Assembly: GCA_018267915.1 (NCBI GenBank)
Contig: JAFDXN010000024.1
Location: forward strand, 1-63,506
Length of the DNA stretch: 63,506 nucleotides
Reading direction: 5' to 3'
Source of the DNA: Bacteroidota bacterium
Lineage (GTDB): Bacteria > Bacteroidota > Bacteroidia > Chitinophagales > Chitinophagaceae
Shown: one piece after another, positions 34,869-44,716 of the stretch
How the letters are laid out: every line of letters begins with the position of its first letter
How positions within the stretch are numbered: position 1 is the stretch's first letter
The notes under the pieces: model-generated
The model's input: only the letters and a program-made list of their open reading frames with translations
Databases searched by the model: none
What the model was told of the DNA's origin: nothing
Translations under genes and position numbers: made by a program

Positions 34869-35994
34869 AAAACAGGTAGCCCTGCTGGAACAGCGCATTT
34901 ATCAGGGTGGAGTGAGCAACAAAGGCCTGCAAAACGACCTGCTCGATCACTTTTGTTGTTTCATAGAAGACAAGATGAATGAAGGTTCAGACTTTGAGAG
35001 TGCCTACAAAGAAGCTTTTCAAGCCATCACACCAGATGGCATGTACGATATAGAAACAGAATTAATCACATTGTTAACCTTAAACAGACAGTTAGGTATG
35101 AAACGCATGATCTCGATCGCGGGCGCCCTCTGCGCCCTCCTGCTAACAGCAGGCATTATTTTGAAGTACAAATTTTTACCAGGCGCTGCCGCGCTTATTA
35201 CCCTTGGCATAGGCATCGCTACAATGGTTTTTGTCCCGGTGGTATGCATTTACAAGATCAGGGAAAAACAAAACACGGCCGACAAGGCCCTATGGGGGGT
35301 CGGTTCCATATTCGCCATAGCGCTGGCCTTCTCTACCCTGTTCAAAGTGCAGCATTGGCCGGGTGCGAACATGCTGGGCAGCCTCTCCCTGGCTATTTTA
35401 CTCTTGTTGTTCCTCCCCATCTACTTTTTCGCCGGCATACGCAATCCCGCCACGAGGATCAATACCGTAGTTTCTTCGGTATTCATAGTTATGGGCTGTG
35501 GTTTGTATTTCACATTGGTAATGACACCACGTGCAGCCAGGATCGCCGATGCGCGAACAACAAAAAATTACTTGCGCAGTGAACTCATCCTGAAAAATGA
35601 AGCCGTCAAAACACCGCTGGGCCATAATACTGTTGGTCAGTCGGAATTAGCCAATGATGTTTATACCTTATGCAACGAGCTCAAATCATTCCTGGTAAGA
35701 AGTGAAACCGGTACGGACGTCATAGGTGAGGATTTCGAGCAACATGATATTTTCATCAGGGACCACTCCGCTATGGACTATTTCCACGATACACCCGGAG
35801 CCTTTACCAAACTAAAGGAACTAGCAACCACCGCAACAAAATACAACAATAGCATTGCCGGCACAAAACTGGCATTGCCTGTAACAGGTAACATTGTTGA
35901 TTTTAATGAGACTGGCAACTCATACAAAGTGTATAACGCCTTGAGCGATCTCATCCAGATCCAGATGATACTCCTGCAAAACGAAAAGGGTTAG
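34852..35994 (+). CDS. DHFCC-module membrane protein with GldL-like helix and soluble C-terminal domain (second paralogue)
   Basis: 380 residues. The N-terminal module (1-85) is nearly the same as in the upstream gene (LLDHFCCFIE, GSDFESAY, AITPDGMYDIETE, QLGMKR). Six or so helices follow, with FKVQHWPGANMLG (GldL-like) and then a soluble part of about 150 residues, starting after the last helix with MTPRAARIADARTTKNYL, helical and with a distant GldM N-terminus feel. The last codon and stop lie inside a terminator stem. Paralogous pair plus PadR form a three-gene unit of unknown job. Confidence 0.72.
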   Translation: MTQLSEKQVALLEQRIYQGGVSNKGLQNDLLDHFCCFIEDKMNEGSDFESAYKEAFQAITPDGMYDIETELITLLTLNRQLGMKRMISIAGALCALLLTAGIILKYKFLPGAAALITLGIGIATMVFVPVVCIYKIREKQNTADKALWGVGSIFAIALAFSTLFKVQHWPGANMLGSLSLAILLLLFLPIYFFAGIRNPATRINTVVSSVFIVMGCGLYFTLVMTPRAARIADARTTKNYLRSELILKNEAVKTPLGHNTVGQSELANDVYTLCNELKSFLVRSETGTDVIGEDFEQHDIFIRDHSAMDYFHDTPGAFTKLKELATTATKYNNSIAGTKLALPVTGNIVDFNETGNSYKVYNALSDLIQIQMILLQNEKG

Positions 35995-36013
35995 CAAAAT
36001 GCTAACCCTTTTT
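35984..36013. terminator. Bidirectional terminator overlapping a stop codon
   Basis: AAAAGGGTTAGCA, loop AAA, TGCTAACCCTTTT. The stop codon of the plus-strand gene (35992-35994) is within the left arm; the minus-strand recQ stop begins two bases past the right arm. Confidence 0.9.
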
Positions 36014-36014
36014 C

Positions 36015-38177
36015 CTAACTCATTTGCATACGCTTATAGTGCTCCATTGCCATCCTGATCTCCCCGTAGCTCACATCCTCAGGCAACAGATCTTTAATTG
36101 GCTTAATGGCATGCACCTGCCCCGTTTGTTTTATAGCTTTCATGATCGTCTCCGCCTTTTCTCTCGGCATGAACTGGGAAATATTCAATTCACCCGTAGC
36201 TATAAAAGCAGCCAGGTGGCCTTCTACAGTTGACACCGTCATATTTCTTTGCTCAGCTATCTCATCGAGAGGCAACCCAGCCTTGAACATCTTCAGCGAT
36301 ACCATCTGTGTGTTGCTCGGCCCTGCAGGAGCAATTCTCTCCTTACGCTCTTTTTTTTGCTTTCTAAAATGCATTTGCGACTCCAGGCCGTGTTCTTTGC
36401 TGTAAGCTTTCACCGCATTGATAAAGCCCGAGCCATATTTGCCCACTTTATAATCCCCGAAGCCCGATATGTGCTTCAGTTCATCATAGTTTTGCGGCAA
36501 ATATGTAGCCAGCTCGATGAGTGCCGTATCCGCCACAATATTATATGCAGGCACATGCTCCCGTTCAGCAAACTCCAGGCGCACCTCCTTAAGCATTTTC
36601 AGAAGATCTTTTTCGTAGCCTGGGGCATCCTCGGCTACAGCCTGCGCTTTGTGTTTCTTCATCACCAGCTTCACCTGCGATTCGCTTCTGAGTATCAGCC
36701 AACTTTTCTCGTTCAGCTTCAGCACACTGTACATATCATCGCTCTTGGTGATAAAGCCATTTTGTAATAGTTGCTTGACGATCCAGGCCCACTCCTCTTT
36801 TTTCAGGTTTTTCCCGATGCCGTAAACTTTCAGTTCCTTATGCTCCGGCAATATCTTTTCGGCAGCCGAGCCTCTTAATACGTCAATTACATAGTTAGCC
36901 CCATAACGCTCACCGGTCCTCGAAATGGCAGAAAGCAGTTTCTGCGCGTCCACTGTAGCATCTTTTTCTTCCAGTTCTCCTAGGCAGTAATCGCACGAGC
37001 CACAATAGGCCGGCGCCGACTCGCCAAAATATTGCAGCAGGTATTGCCGCCTGCATCCCTCATGCTCACAGAACTCCTGCATCTGGCGCAGTTTCTTCTC
37101 CGCTATCGCGGTTTGTTGTTGGTTATTTTCAATGGCGATGAACTTCTTCAGCTTCACTATGTCCCCTGCAGAATAAAACAGAATGGCATCACTACGCAAT
37201 CCATCGCGACCTGCGCGCCCTGTCTCCTGATAGTAGCCCTCGATATTTTTCGGCACGTCGTGGTGTATCACAAAGCGTACGTTCGACTTATCTATACCCA
37301 TACCAAAGGCTATTGTCGCCACGATCACTTTTATTTCATCTCTTTGAAATTGCTCCTGCACCTTATTACGCTCTGCACTGTCCATGCCGGCATGGTAATG
37401 CATAGCAGCGATACCCACTTCACGCAGCCTGCCCGCAATACCCTCTGTCGATGCCCGCGATAGGGCATAAATAATACCGCTATCGTCCTTATGATGCCTC
37501 AGGTATTCTACAATGCTCCCGAAGGCGTTGCGCTTTGGCTCTATATAGTAGTATATATTCGGCCGGTTGAAGCTCGAGATAAATACCTTTGGCTGCCTCA
37601 GCTCCAGCTTCTCGATGATGTCATTCTGTGTAAGCTTGTCTGCGCTGGCGGTGAGGGCTATTACCGGCGTAGCAGGAAACTGCTTTTTTAACACTGAAAG
37701 CTGCAGGTACTCCGGCCTGAAATCATGCCCCCATTGCGATATACAGTGTGCCTCATCTATCGCGAAGAGTACAGGGTTTACTTCTTTCAGGAACCGGAAA
37801 AAATATTGGCCGTTGCCCCCGTTTAGTCGTTCCGGGGCAAGGTATAATAGCTTCAACCCGCCCGTGCGCGCCTGCTGCATGATCTTCTGCTGCTCCTGCG
37901 ACGATTGAGTAGAGTTTAGAAAAGCGGCTGCAATACCATTTGCATGCAGTGCATCCACCTGGTCCTTCATCAGTGCGATAAGTGGCGAGATAACTACCGT
38001 CAACCCTTGCAGCATTAGCGCAGGTAGCTGGTAACAAATGGATTTGCCGCCGCCCGTGGGCATGATCGCTAATACATCTTTTTGATCTAATACGGAGCTG
38101 ATGACCTGCTCCTGCTCTAACCTGAAACTGTCGTAACCGAAATTGTGCTTTAGTACCTTTAATAACCTGTCTTTCAT
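36015..38177 (-). CDS. recQ: ATP-dependent DNA helicase RecQ
   Basis: 720 residues. Walker A AIMPTGGGKSICYQLP (about 37-52), DEAH box IDEAHCISQWGHDFRPEY (about 139-156), helicase C motifs FGMGIDKSNVRFVIH and QETGRAGRDG, zinc-binding cysteines in CEHEGCRR...YCGSCDYC, an RQC winged helix, an HRDC domain (about 515-590) and a C-terminal helix-turn-helix (about 630-670). A 3'-5' helicase in recombination and fork repair. The MFS gene ends 10 bases upstream on the same strand, so the two may be cotranscribed. Confidence 0.96.
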   Translation of the reverse strand: MKDRLLKVLKHNFGYDSFRLEQEQVISSVLDQKDVLAIMPTGGGKSICYQLPALMLQGLTVVISPLIALMKDQVDALHANGIAAAFLNSTQSSQEQQKIMQQARTGGLKLLYLAPERLNGGNGQYFFRFLKEVNPVLFAIDEAHCISQWGHDFRPEYLQLSVLKKQFPATPVIALTASADKLTQNDIIEKLELRQPKVFISSFNRPNIYYYIEPKRNAFGSIVEYLRHHKDDSGIIYALSRASTEGIAGRLREVGIAAMHYHAGMDSAERNKVQEQFQRDEIKVIVATIAFGMGIDKSNVRFVIHHDVPKNIEGYYQETGRAGRDGLRSDAILFYSAGDIVKLKKFIAIENNQQQTAIAEKKLRQMQEFCEHEGCRRQYLLQYFGESAPAYCGSCDYCLGELEEKDATVDAQKLLSAISRTGERYGANYVIDVLRGSAAEKILPEHKELKVYGIGKNLKKEEWAWIVKQLLQNGFITKSDDMYSVLKLNEKSWLILRSESQVKLVMKKHKAQAVAEDAPGYEKDLLKMLKEVRLEFAEREHVPAYNIVADTALIELATYLPQNYDELKHISGFGDYKVGKYGSGFINAVKAYSKEHGLESQMHFRKQKKERKERIAPAGPSNTQMVSLKMFKAGLPLDEIAEQRNMTVSTVEGHLAAFIATGELNISQFMPREKAETIMKAIKQTGQVHAIKPIKDLLPEDVSYGEIRMAMEHYKRMQMS

Positions 38178-38187
38178 AACCTTTGAT

Positions 38188-39435
38188 TTATTCTTTAAGT
38201 TCTTGTCCTGTTTCTTGCTGGCTTGCGTGGTATGCTTTCAGTGATGGGATTGAAAATAAGATGGCAACAAGCGTCAATATCCCTCCCAATAAAAAAGCTG
38301 CTCCTGGAAAATGCACCGGCGCCTTATCGCTCGTGAAATAAGAAAAAATATTAGTCATCAGCGGAGGTCCGATGATCGATGTAACACTCATAAGGCTGGT
38401 CAGCGCGCCTTGCAACTCACCCTGCGCGTTGGCCGGTACGGAGTTCGACATAATACCTTGCAACGCCGGGCCGGCAATACCGCCCAGGCAATAGGGCACC
38501 AGGAAAAGGAACATCATCCAGCCTTGAGTAGCAAGCGCAAAAAGGACAAAGCCTACTGTATATAACAACAGTCCGACGTACACCGAATTCTTTTGCCCCA
38601 ATGCAGGAATGATCTTACGAATAAGGCCGCCTTGAACAACAGCGATCAATACCCCTACCACCCCCAGCGAATAGCCCACGGTTTTCTCCGTCCATTGGAA
38701 CTTCTGTATCGTATAAAAAGTCCAGTTCGACTGAACGGCAAATGCAGCAATATAAATGAGCACTATCGACATGATAAGGCCGGAAATAGCAGGATAACGG
38801 CCTAGGTGCATTAACGAACCGATAGGATTGGCGCGCTTCCATTCAAAAGTCCGGCGGTTCTCTTGCGGTAAAGACTCTGGTAACACAATAAGGCCATAAA
38901 TAAAGTTGAGCAACGATAAAACCGCCGCGACTATAAATGGGGCACGAAGCCCCCAGCCACTGGATAAGCCACCTATCACGGGTCCCACAATAAAGCCTAC
39001 ACCGAAGGCGGCGCCAATCATACCGAAGTTCTGCGCTCTCTTTTCGGGTGTGCTGATATCAGCTATATACGCAGAGCCGGTTGTAAAGCTGGCGCCACAA
39101 ACGCCCGCGATAAGACGGCCTGCAAAAAGCCATGCTAAAGACGGGGCCCATGCAAGAAATAAGTAGTCGACGCCCAAACCTAGCAAAGACACCAGTAAAA
39201 CGGGCCGCCTGCCGTAACGATCGCTGAGGCCACCAAGGATGGGTGCACAGATAAACTGCATAATAGCATAGGCAAACATCAGCCAGCCGCCATATTTGGC
39301 AGCAGTGCTGATATCTGTATGCCCCAGCGTTTGCAGTAGTTTGGGCATAATAGGTATTATGATCCCAAAGCCAATGCTATCAACCAGCAGCGTAACGAAT
39401 ATAAATCCTAAAGCAGCCTCGCGTTTTACGAACAT
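38188..39435 (-). CDS. MFS transporter, TetA-like (DHA1 family)
   Basis: 415 residues, twelve membrane helices. Motif A between helices 2 and 3 reads [14 protein letters not shown], and the helix 5 motif is present as [19 protein letters not shown]. The closest recognisable relatives are TetA/Tcr-type and other proton-driven exporters; the drug is not predictable. The ATG at 39435 (MFVKREA) is chosen. Upstream GTG/ATG codons would add a polar extension, and a TATCTTGC promoter-like sequence lies between them and this start. Gene ends 10 bases before recQ. Confidence 0.85.
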   Translation of the reverse strand: MFVKREAALGFIFVTLLVDSIGFGIIIPIMPKLLQTLGHTDISTAAKYGGWLMFAYAIMQFICAPILGGLSDRYGRRPVLLVSLLGLGVDYLFLAWAPSLAWLFAGRLIAGVCGASFTTGSAYIADISTPEKRAQNFGMIGAAFGVGFIVGPVIGGLSSGWGLRAPFIVAAVLSLLNFIYGLIVLPESLPQENRRTFEWKRANPIGSLMHLGRYPAISGLIMSIVLIYIAAFAVQSNWTFYTIQKFQWTEKTVGYSLGVVGVLIAVVQGGLIRKIIPALGQKNSVYVGLLLYTVGFVLFALATQGWMMFLFLVPYCLGGIAGPALQGIMSNSVPANAQGELQGALTSLMSVTSIIGPPLMTNIFSYFTSDKAPVHFPGAAFLLGGILTLVAILFSIPSLKAYHASQQETGQELKE

Positions 39436-39698
39436 GAGTAAAAAATCTTGGCCGCAAGATACAGCGGCTTCAAAAGCGCCCACAAGAAACATATCCACAT
39501 TTTTTTTAGCTGGAAAAAATAAATGGAATGTTCGCGTAGAACAGGATCTGGCATCGCAACAAATTGATTAACAATCTTATGCGTTCTCTGTACACCCAAA
39601 AATGTGCTGCCCCACCATTAATACAATACTGCCGTCTATTTATAGGTATAAAAAGTGAAATATTCAGTACTTTGTATAGATTTTTGTATAACCACAGT

Positions 39699-42008
39699 AT
39701 GCTTAAACATTTAATCTCTGCATCATTAATATGTCTGTTGGCATATTTTGACACCACCGCGCAGTGTGTTACAATTCTTAACTTGCCCGATACCATCCAG
39801 GCATGCCACAACACGCAGGTGCAGCTTAGCCCCACACTGAACCTGGCGAATGTGGATCGTACCACAGATACGACCTGGACGCCATCCACCGGCCTTTCCA
39901 ATCCCAACATCCTTAACCCCATTGCGACAGTGGGTAACAGTTCAATAATGTACACGCTCACTGTTGACGCCGTGGAAACGGCCAACTCGGTACTGAATGG
40001 CGATTTTGAACAAGGGAACGTCGGCTTCAGTAGCGCTTATACTTATACCGCCCCGGTGCCAAATGCCTTATATCCCGAGGGTTTATATACTGTAACTACC
40101 AATCCGCATAACGTACATGATGGGTTTGCATCTTATGGCGATCATACCACAGGAACAGGCAATATGATGGTGATCAATGGAGCATCCACATCTATTAACG
40201 TATGGTGCCAGACATTTGCGGTACAGCCTAATACTGATTATGATCTGTCGGCCTGGGGCGCTAATTGCTCGGGTGCCGGTAACCCCGCGCAGCTCCAGTT
40301 CGAGATAAACAACGTCCTTTTCGGTAGTCCGTTGCAATTACCGCTGGCAACCGGACAGTGGGTACAGTTTTTTGCAACATGGAACAGTGGGGCAAACACC
40401 AGCGTTACGATATGCATTTACGATGCGCAAACGGCGCTGGGAGGTAATGATTTCACCATCGACGACATTAAGTTTCAAAAACACTGTAAGAGTACCGATT
40501 CAGTCTATATTAAGGTGACCAGCATGCAGCCCTCCATTACCAATACGATCACAACATCCTGCGGCAGCGCCACGGCTCACTTTACCTCGTCCGTAGCAGG
40601 TGATACGCCCGACCAGTACGCATGGGATTTTGGCGACAACGGCACGTCAACACAGCAAAACCCGCAGCACGTATACACCTCGCAAGGCACTTACACCGTC
40701 CGGCTCATTACCACAAAAAATGGCTGTAACGACACCACCACCACTACAGTCAATATTACATTCCCACCGGGAATGAACTATACCATAAGCGATGTCCCGG
40801 CAAGCTGTCTGTCCACAACACTAACAGCCACATACGTTAGCGGCGACAACGCCGCCCAATACCTCTGGCTTTTCGACGACAATACGACGGCTAACACTAA
40901 CCCGGTAACCCATATTTTTCCGCAGAGCGGCTCGCATAATGTGACATTGGTTCTAACCAGCCCCCAGGGCTGTAGGGACACCTTCACCTACACAGTAAAC
41001 CTCAGTGTAAATATCAACTATACTATCAGCGACTCGGAAGTAAATTGCGTAACCAGCAAACTGACAGCTAATTTTGTAAGCGGCGATGCGGCAAGTACAT
41101 TCACTTGGTTCTTTGACGATGATAGCACAGGCACAGGCAATCCCATCACGCATACCTTCCCTCAAACAGGTCAGCACGACATTACCCTTATCGCTACCAC
41201 CGTGCCCGGTTGCTCCGATACATTCACACACACAGCACCCCTGTCGCTTAATATGCACTACGATGTCAGCGATTCAGTACTCGATTGCAAATCAGCCTGG
41301 TTCAATGCAATATATATTTCGGGCGATACTGCGGCTAAGTTCCTTTGGTATTTTGACAATAATACTACCGACAGCATTGCACCCGTAGTACACAAGTTTG
41401 AACTCAGCGGACAGAACACAGCGACATTGATAGTGACCAACGCGCAGGGTTGCAGAGACACCATGGTGCATCCCTTCACCATCATCTATACCCTCACGCC
41501 TGACTTCACCTGGTTCCCCCTGGCACCCCAATTAGATGTACCCACTACTTTTGTGAATCAGTCTCCGGCGAACGCAGTGAATTTTTCCTGGGACTTCGGT
41601 GACGGGACTACAAGCACGCTGCGTAACCCTAAGAAGCTCTACGATGCCAGCGGCCACTACAAAGTATGCCTCACTGCCAGCGATACGAACGACTGTCCCG
41701 GCATAGTGTGCAAGTACATTGATGCACTACGGACGAAGCTGGTCGATGTGCCGAAGGCCTTCAGCCCCAATAACGACGGCAATAATGACATATTATACGT
41801 ACGGGGTGTTGGCATAAGCAAAGTCAAGTTCCGCGTCTACAATCGTTGGGGACAAGTGATTTTTGAGAGTGATAGCCTTGAAGACGGATGGGATGGCACC
41901 TACAACAAACAGCCTCAGCCAAGCGACGCTTATGCCTACATTGTTGATGTGATATACAAGGACAATACCACAGAACAGAAACAGGGAAATGTGATGCTAT
42001 TGCGTTAA
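39699..42008 (+). CDS. PKD-repeat surface protein, type B T9SS cargo
   Basis: 769 residues. Signal peptide 1-22 (DTTAQC region), a beta domain (about 25-270; VLNGDFEQGNVGFSSAY, TIDDIKFQKHC), a PKD domain (YAWDFGDNG), three tandem modules of about 80 residues each starting YTISD or YDVSD (40772-41490), another PKD domain (FSWDFGDGT) and a type B sorting domain (VPKAFSPNNDGNNDIL to LLR). Surface adhesin or structural protein by analogy. The ATG at 39699 is chosen for its signal peptide; the frame stays open 45 codons upstream. It diverges from the MFS gene over a 263-base gap with no other gene. Confidence 0.86.
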   Translation: MLKHLISASLICLLAYFDTTAQCVTILNLPDTIQACHNTQVQLSPTLNLANVDRTTDTTWTPSTGLSNPNILNPIATVGNSSIMYTLTVDAVETANSVLNGDFEQGNVGFSSAYTYTAPVPNALYPEGLYTVTTNPHNVHDGFASYGDHTTGTGNMMVINGASTSINVWCQTFAVQPNTDYDLSAWGANCSGAGNPAQLQFEINNVLFGSPLQLPLATGQWVQFFATWNSGANTSVTICIYDAQTALGGNDFTIDDIKFQKHCKSTDSVYIKVTSMQPSITNTITTSCGSATAHFTSSVAGDTPDQYAWDFGDNGTSTQQNPQHVYTSQGTYTVRLITTKNGCNDTTTTTVNITFPPGMNYTISDVPASCLSTTLTATYVSGDNAAQYLWLFDDNTTANTNPVTHIFPQSGSHNVTLVLTSPQGCRDTFTYTVNLSVNINYTISDSEVNCVTSKLTANFVSGDAASTFTWFFDDDSTGTGNPITHTFPQTGQHDITLIATTVPGCSDTFTHTAPLSLNMHYDVSDSVLDCKSAWFNAIYISGDTAAKFLWYFDNNTTDSIAPVVHKFELSGQNTATLIVTNAQGCRDTMVHPFTIIYTLTPDFTWFPLAPQLDVPTTFVNQSPANAVNFSWDFGDGTTSTLRNPKKLYDASGHYKVCLTASDTNDCPGIVCKYIDALRTKLVDVPKAFSPNNDGNNDILYVRGVGISKVKFRVYNRWGQVIFESDSLEDGWDGTYNKQPQPSDAYAYIVDVIYKDNTTEQKQGNVMLLR

Positions 42009-42016
42009 GGTTAAGG

Positions 42017-43954
42017 CTAACGTTTACGGATACCAAGAATGGCCGTAGCGGGTTTCTTTAATATCTCCCGCTCGGTCTTTTTCAGGCCCATATACTTTTG
42101 CTGCAGTGCCGTAACCCTTGCCGGGTCTTTTTCCTGTTGTATCATCCTGGTCAGCTCAGCTTCCAGTTGAATGATCTTCTTAAGCTCGAAATAGGTGAGG
42201 GTGCTGTCTGCCTCGTTCACATAGTTCAGCTCAGGCGGCAATATTTCTATCCCGTAGTTCTCCTTCCAGTTAGCGCTGTAATCATGTTTATTGTGCAGCA
42301 ATCCCACTACCTTTTGCTGCAACTGCGGCTCGGCAAAATGCACGAACTGATCTGCTGATGGCGGCTGCCCGCTATTATGCAATTGCGAAAAATACATATC
42401 AAACACCTTGCGCACATCCGCTGTCTCTATAAGGTCCGGGTCCACCCTGCTATACACCAGTGCAGCTACATTATCGTAGCCTTCATATGGCTTCTCGCCA
42501 TACTCCAGCAGCAGTCGCACCAGTTGCCATTCCTGCTGCTCGTCCGTACCCATCTGCTGGGCAGGTTCTTCAGTAGCAGTCTCTATCTGCTCCGGCATCG
42601 GCAGCACTTCTTCCTTGCGCTGGTGGCGGCGTTCCGTTTCCACTTTATCCCTGATGAATTTATTCACCAGGTTCACCAATCCCGCCTCGTCTACATTCAG
42701 CTTCCGCGATGCCTCGCGTATGTAATAGTCTTGCAGCGAAAAATCTTCCGCCTTATTGATCCGCGATATACTTTCCGCTATCTGGTTAACGAGTTTGGAA
42801 CGTCTCACGGGGTCATTTCCTGCCTCCTGCAATCCCACCTCCAACCTGAACCCGATCACATCTTGCTTATGCTCCTTCACATATTCATGAAAGCGGCCCG
42901 ATCCCGTCTTCTGGATAAAGCTGTCCGGATCATCTCCATCGGGCAATAGCACCAGTTGCACGTTAAAGCTCTGCGATAAGGCCATGTCCAAACCCCGCAA
43001 CGCGGCTTTGACACCTGCGGCATCGCCATCATACAGTATTGTAAGGTTCTTGGTCAGTTGACCTATTAAGCGGAGTTGGTCCTCTGTGAGCGATGTACCA
43101 CTGCTCGCAACAACGTTCTCCACGCCGCCTTGGTGCAGGGATATCACATCGGTGTAGCCCTCCACAAGGAAACACTCATCCTGCTTGCCTATCGCCTGCC
43201 GCGATTGGTACATGCCATACAGCACACGGCTCTTGACATACAGCTCGTTCTCGGGCGTGTTGATATACTTAGGTGCCTTGTCATTCTTCTTCAGAATACG
43301 TGCGCCGAAACCCAGCACCCGTCCGGTCATGCTCTGTATGGGGAAGATCACGCGTCCGCGGTAAGTGTCGTAGTGGATCCCATTCCGGTTCTTCACCAGC
43401 CCAGCTTTCTCCACCAGTTCGGGTCCATAGCCCTTTTGCAGTGACGCTCTGAAAAATACGTCTCCACCTTCCGGATCGTATCCCAGCCGGAAGCGCTCAA
43501 TAATATCTTTCCGAAATCCCCTCTCTTTGAAGTAAGACAGGCCAATGGTCTGCCCTTCTTCTGTCTGCAATAAGGTATCATGGAAGAACTGGGCGGCAAA
43601 TTCATTCAGTATGCGAAGGCTTTCTTCAGCCAATTGCTGTTGTTGCTGCTCCGGTGTTTTTTCGCTCTCCTCGAGTGTTATTTTGTAGTAGTCGGCCAGC
43701 CATCGGATGGCTTCGGGATAGGAAAGCTTCTCATGATCTTGAATAAACGTCACCACATTTCCCGCCTTTCCACAGCCGAAGCACTTATAAATACCCTTGG
43801 ATGCTGAAACGGAAAAGGAAGGCGTTTTTTCGTTATGAAAAGGACAATTCGCAATGTAGTTGGCGCCGCGTTTCTTCAGGCGCACAAACTGCCCCACTAT
43901 ATCTACTATGTCCGCACGGTTCAAAACCTCCTGTATAGACGAGGGAGCTATCAT
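42017..43954 (-). CDS. dnaG: DNA primase
   Basis: 645 residues. N-terminal CHC2 zinc finger (CPFHNEKTPSFSVS and KCFGCGKAGN, about 37-67), catalytic core with the Toprim acidic motifs VEGYTDVISLH (about 264-274) and TILYDGDAAG (about 308-317), and a C-terminal helical DnaB-binding region of low similarity. Makes RNA primers at the fork. It follows the 2-TM protein gene by 31 bases on the same strand. Its stop is eight bases from the T9SS gene stop, with no clear terminator between. Confidence 0.96.
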   Translation of the reverse strand: MIAPSSIQEVLNRADIVDIVGQFVRLKKRGANYIANCPFHNEKTPSFSVSASKGIYKCFGCGKAGNVVTFIQDHEKLSYPEAIRWLADYYKITLEESEKTPEQQQQQLAEESLRILNEFAAQFFHDTLLQTEEGQTIGLSYFKERGFRKDIIERFRLGYDPEGGDVFFRASLQKGYGPELVEKAGLVKNRNGIHYDTYRGRVIFPIQSMTGRVLGFGARILKKNDKAPKYINTPENELYVKSRVLYGMYQSRQAIGKQDECFLVEGYTDVISLHQGGVENVVASSGTSLTEDQLRLIGQLTKNLTILYDGDAAGVKAALRGLDMALSQSFNVQLVLLPDGDDPDSFIQKTGSGRFHEYVKEHKQDVIGFRLEVGLQEAGNDPVRRSKLVNQIAESISRINKAEDFSLQDYYIREASRKLNVDEAGLVNLVNKFIRDKVETERRHQRKEEVLPMPEQIETATEEPAQQMGTDEQQEWQLVRLLLEYGEKPYEGYDNVAALVYSRVDPDLIETADVRKVFDMYFSQLHNSGQPPSADQFVHFAEPQLQQKVVGLLHNKHDYSANWKENYGIEILPPELNYVNEADSTLTYFELKKIIQLEAELTRMIQQEKDPARVTALQQKYMGLKKTEREILKKPATAILGIRKR

Positions 43955-43985
43955 TTTGCTAAGTTACAGGATAAAAGGCTATTTG

Positions 43986-44534
43986 CTAGTCGCCATAACC
44001 GGGATTGGGCACCTCATTTACCCGCTGGCTCACTTGTACCACGGGCAGTTCCATGAAATGGCGCTGTTCTATCGTGTCTATGGCAGCTTTGCGCCGCAGG
44101 TGCTGGCCCACCAGTGTTTTCAGGTTTTTACCTGCCACACTCAATATTCGGTTCTTCCTCCTTATAGCATTCAGATTCAACCCCACGATGAGGAATAACA
44201 GTGCGATCAATATGATGAGTCCGTAAAATGCAAAATTGAAGTAAAGCACATTCTCCATTCCTACATTCCCCACCAGCGCCGGATTACTGCTCAGGTCGCG
44301 CAGCACATAGAAGGGGTAAACCATATTTAATAGGAAAGCAAAAGCAACAGTCCCGGCAAACAAGAGGTAACAAATGATCTCCATTACGATCAGGGTACCC
44401 TGCCCCAGCAAATGCACCGCTGCCGGTCGGCTCAACGATTCTGCAACAGGCTCAAATATTTTTATCTGTTCGTTGATCAGTTCCTTCTGCTCTTTGAAGT
44501 CATGGAGCAGGTCATCATTTAGGCGGCTTGCCAT
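43986..44534 (-). CDS. Two-helix membrane protein upstream of dnaG
   Basis: 182 residues. A charged helical N-terminus (1-45, KEQKELINEQIKIFEP) is followed by two membrane spans (about 46-70 and 98-119) and a cytoplasmic C-terminus with LNAIRRKNRIL and Pro-rich VPNPGYGD. No domain recognised. It has its own promoter (44555-44587) and a strong Shine-Dalgarno AAGGAGGAAAT seven bases from the ATG, rare here. It is transcribed toward dnaG and may be its operon leader. Confidence 0.7.
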   Translation of the reverse strand: MASRLNDDLLHDFKEQKELINEQIKIFEPVAESLSRPAAVHLLGQGTLIVMEIICYLLFAGTVAFAFLLNMVYPFYVLRDLSSNPALVGNVGMENVLYFNFAFYGLIILIALLFLIVGLNLNAIRRKNRILSVAGKNLKTLVGQHLRRKAAIDTIEQRHFMELPVVQVSQRVNEVPNPGYGD

Positions 44535-44554
44535 ATAACATTTCCTCCTTATAA

Positions 44555-44587
44555 CAAATATACACTAGGCAACCTAAACAAGTCAAA
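44555..44587 (-). promoter_or_regulatory. Promoter of the 2-TM protein and dnaG
   Basis: On the minus strand TTTG (44584-44587) and a perfect TATATTTG (44555-44562), 21 bases apart; AAGGAGGA follows at 44543-44550 before the ATG at 44534. Confidence 0.68.
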
Positions 44588-44682
44588 CCATTTATTCCAC
44601 AGGCTGGTAATAAATCATGGATAAACCCTTCAATTTTCCGACCTTTGCAAATCTTTTAAGGATAAAAGCCGCGGTTCTTCAC

Positions 44683-44710
44683 TTTCGACCTACGACTTTT
44701 GACTTACGAC
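44683..44710 (+). repeat. Two 14-base direct repeats before prfC
   Basis: TTTCGACCTACGAC is followed at once by TTTTGACTTACGAC (two mismatches), six bases before the prfC ATG. Period and base style recall the 14-base array at the window end. Confidence 0.7.
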
Positions 44711-44716
44711 TAAAAT

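Noticed and set aside
38188..39435. Tetracycline resistance gene
   Set aside because: The protein is TetA-like only at family level; the substrate cannot be predicted, so a generic MFS call is safer.
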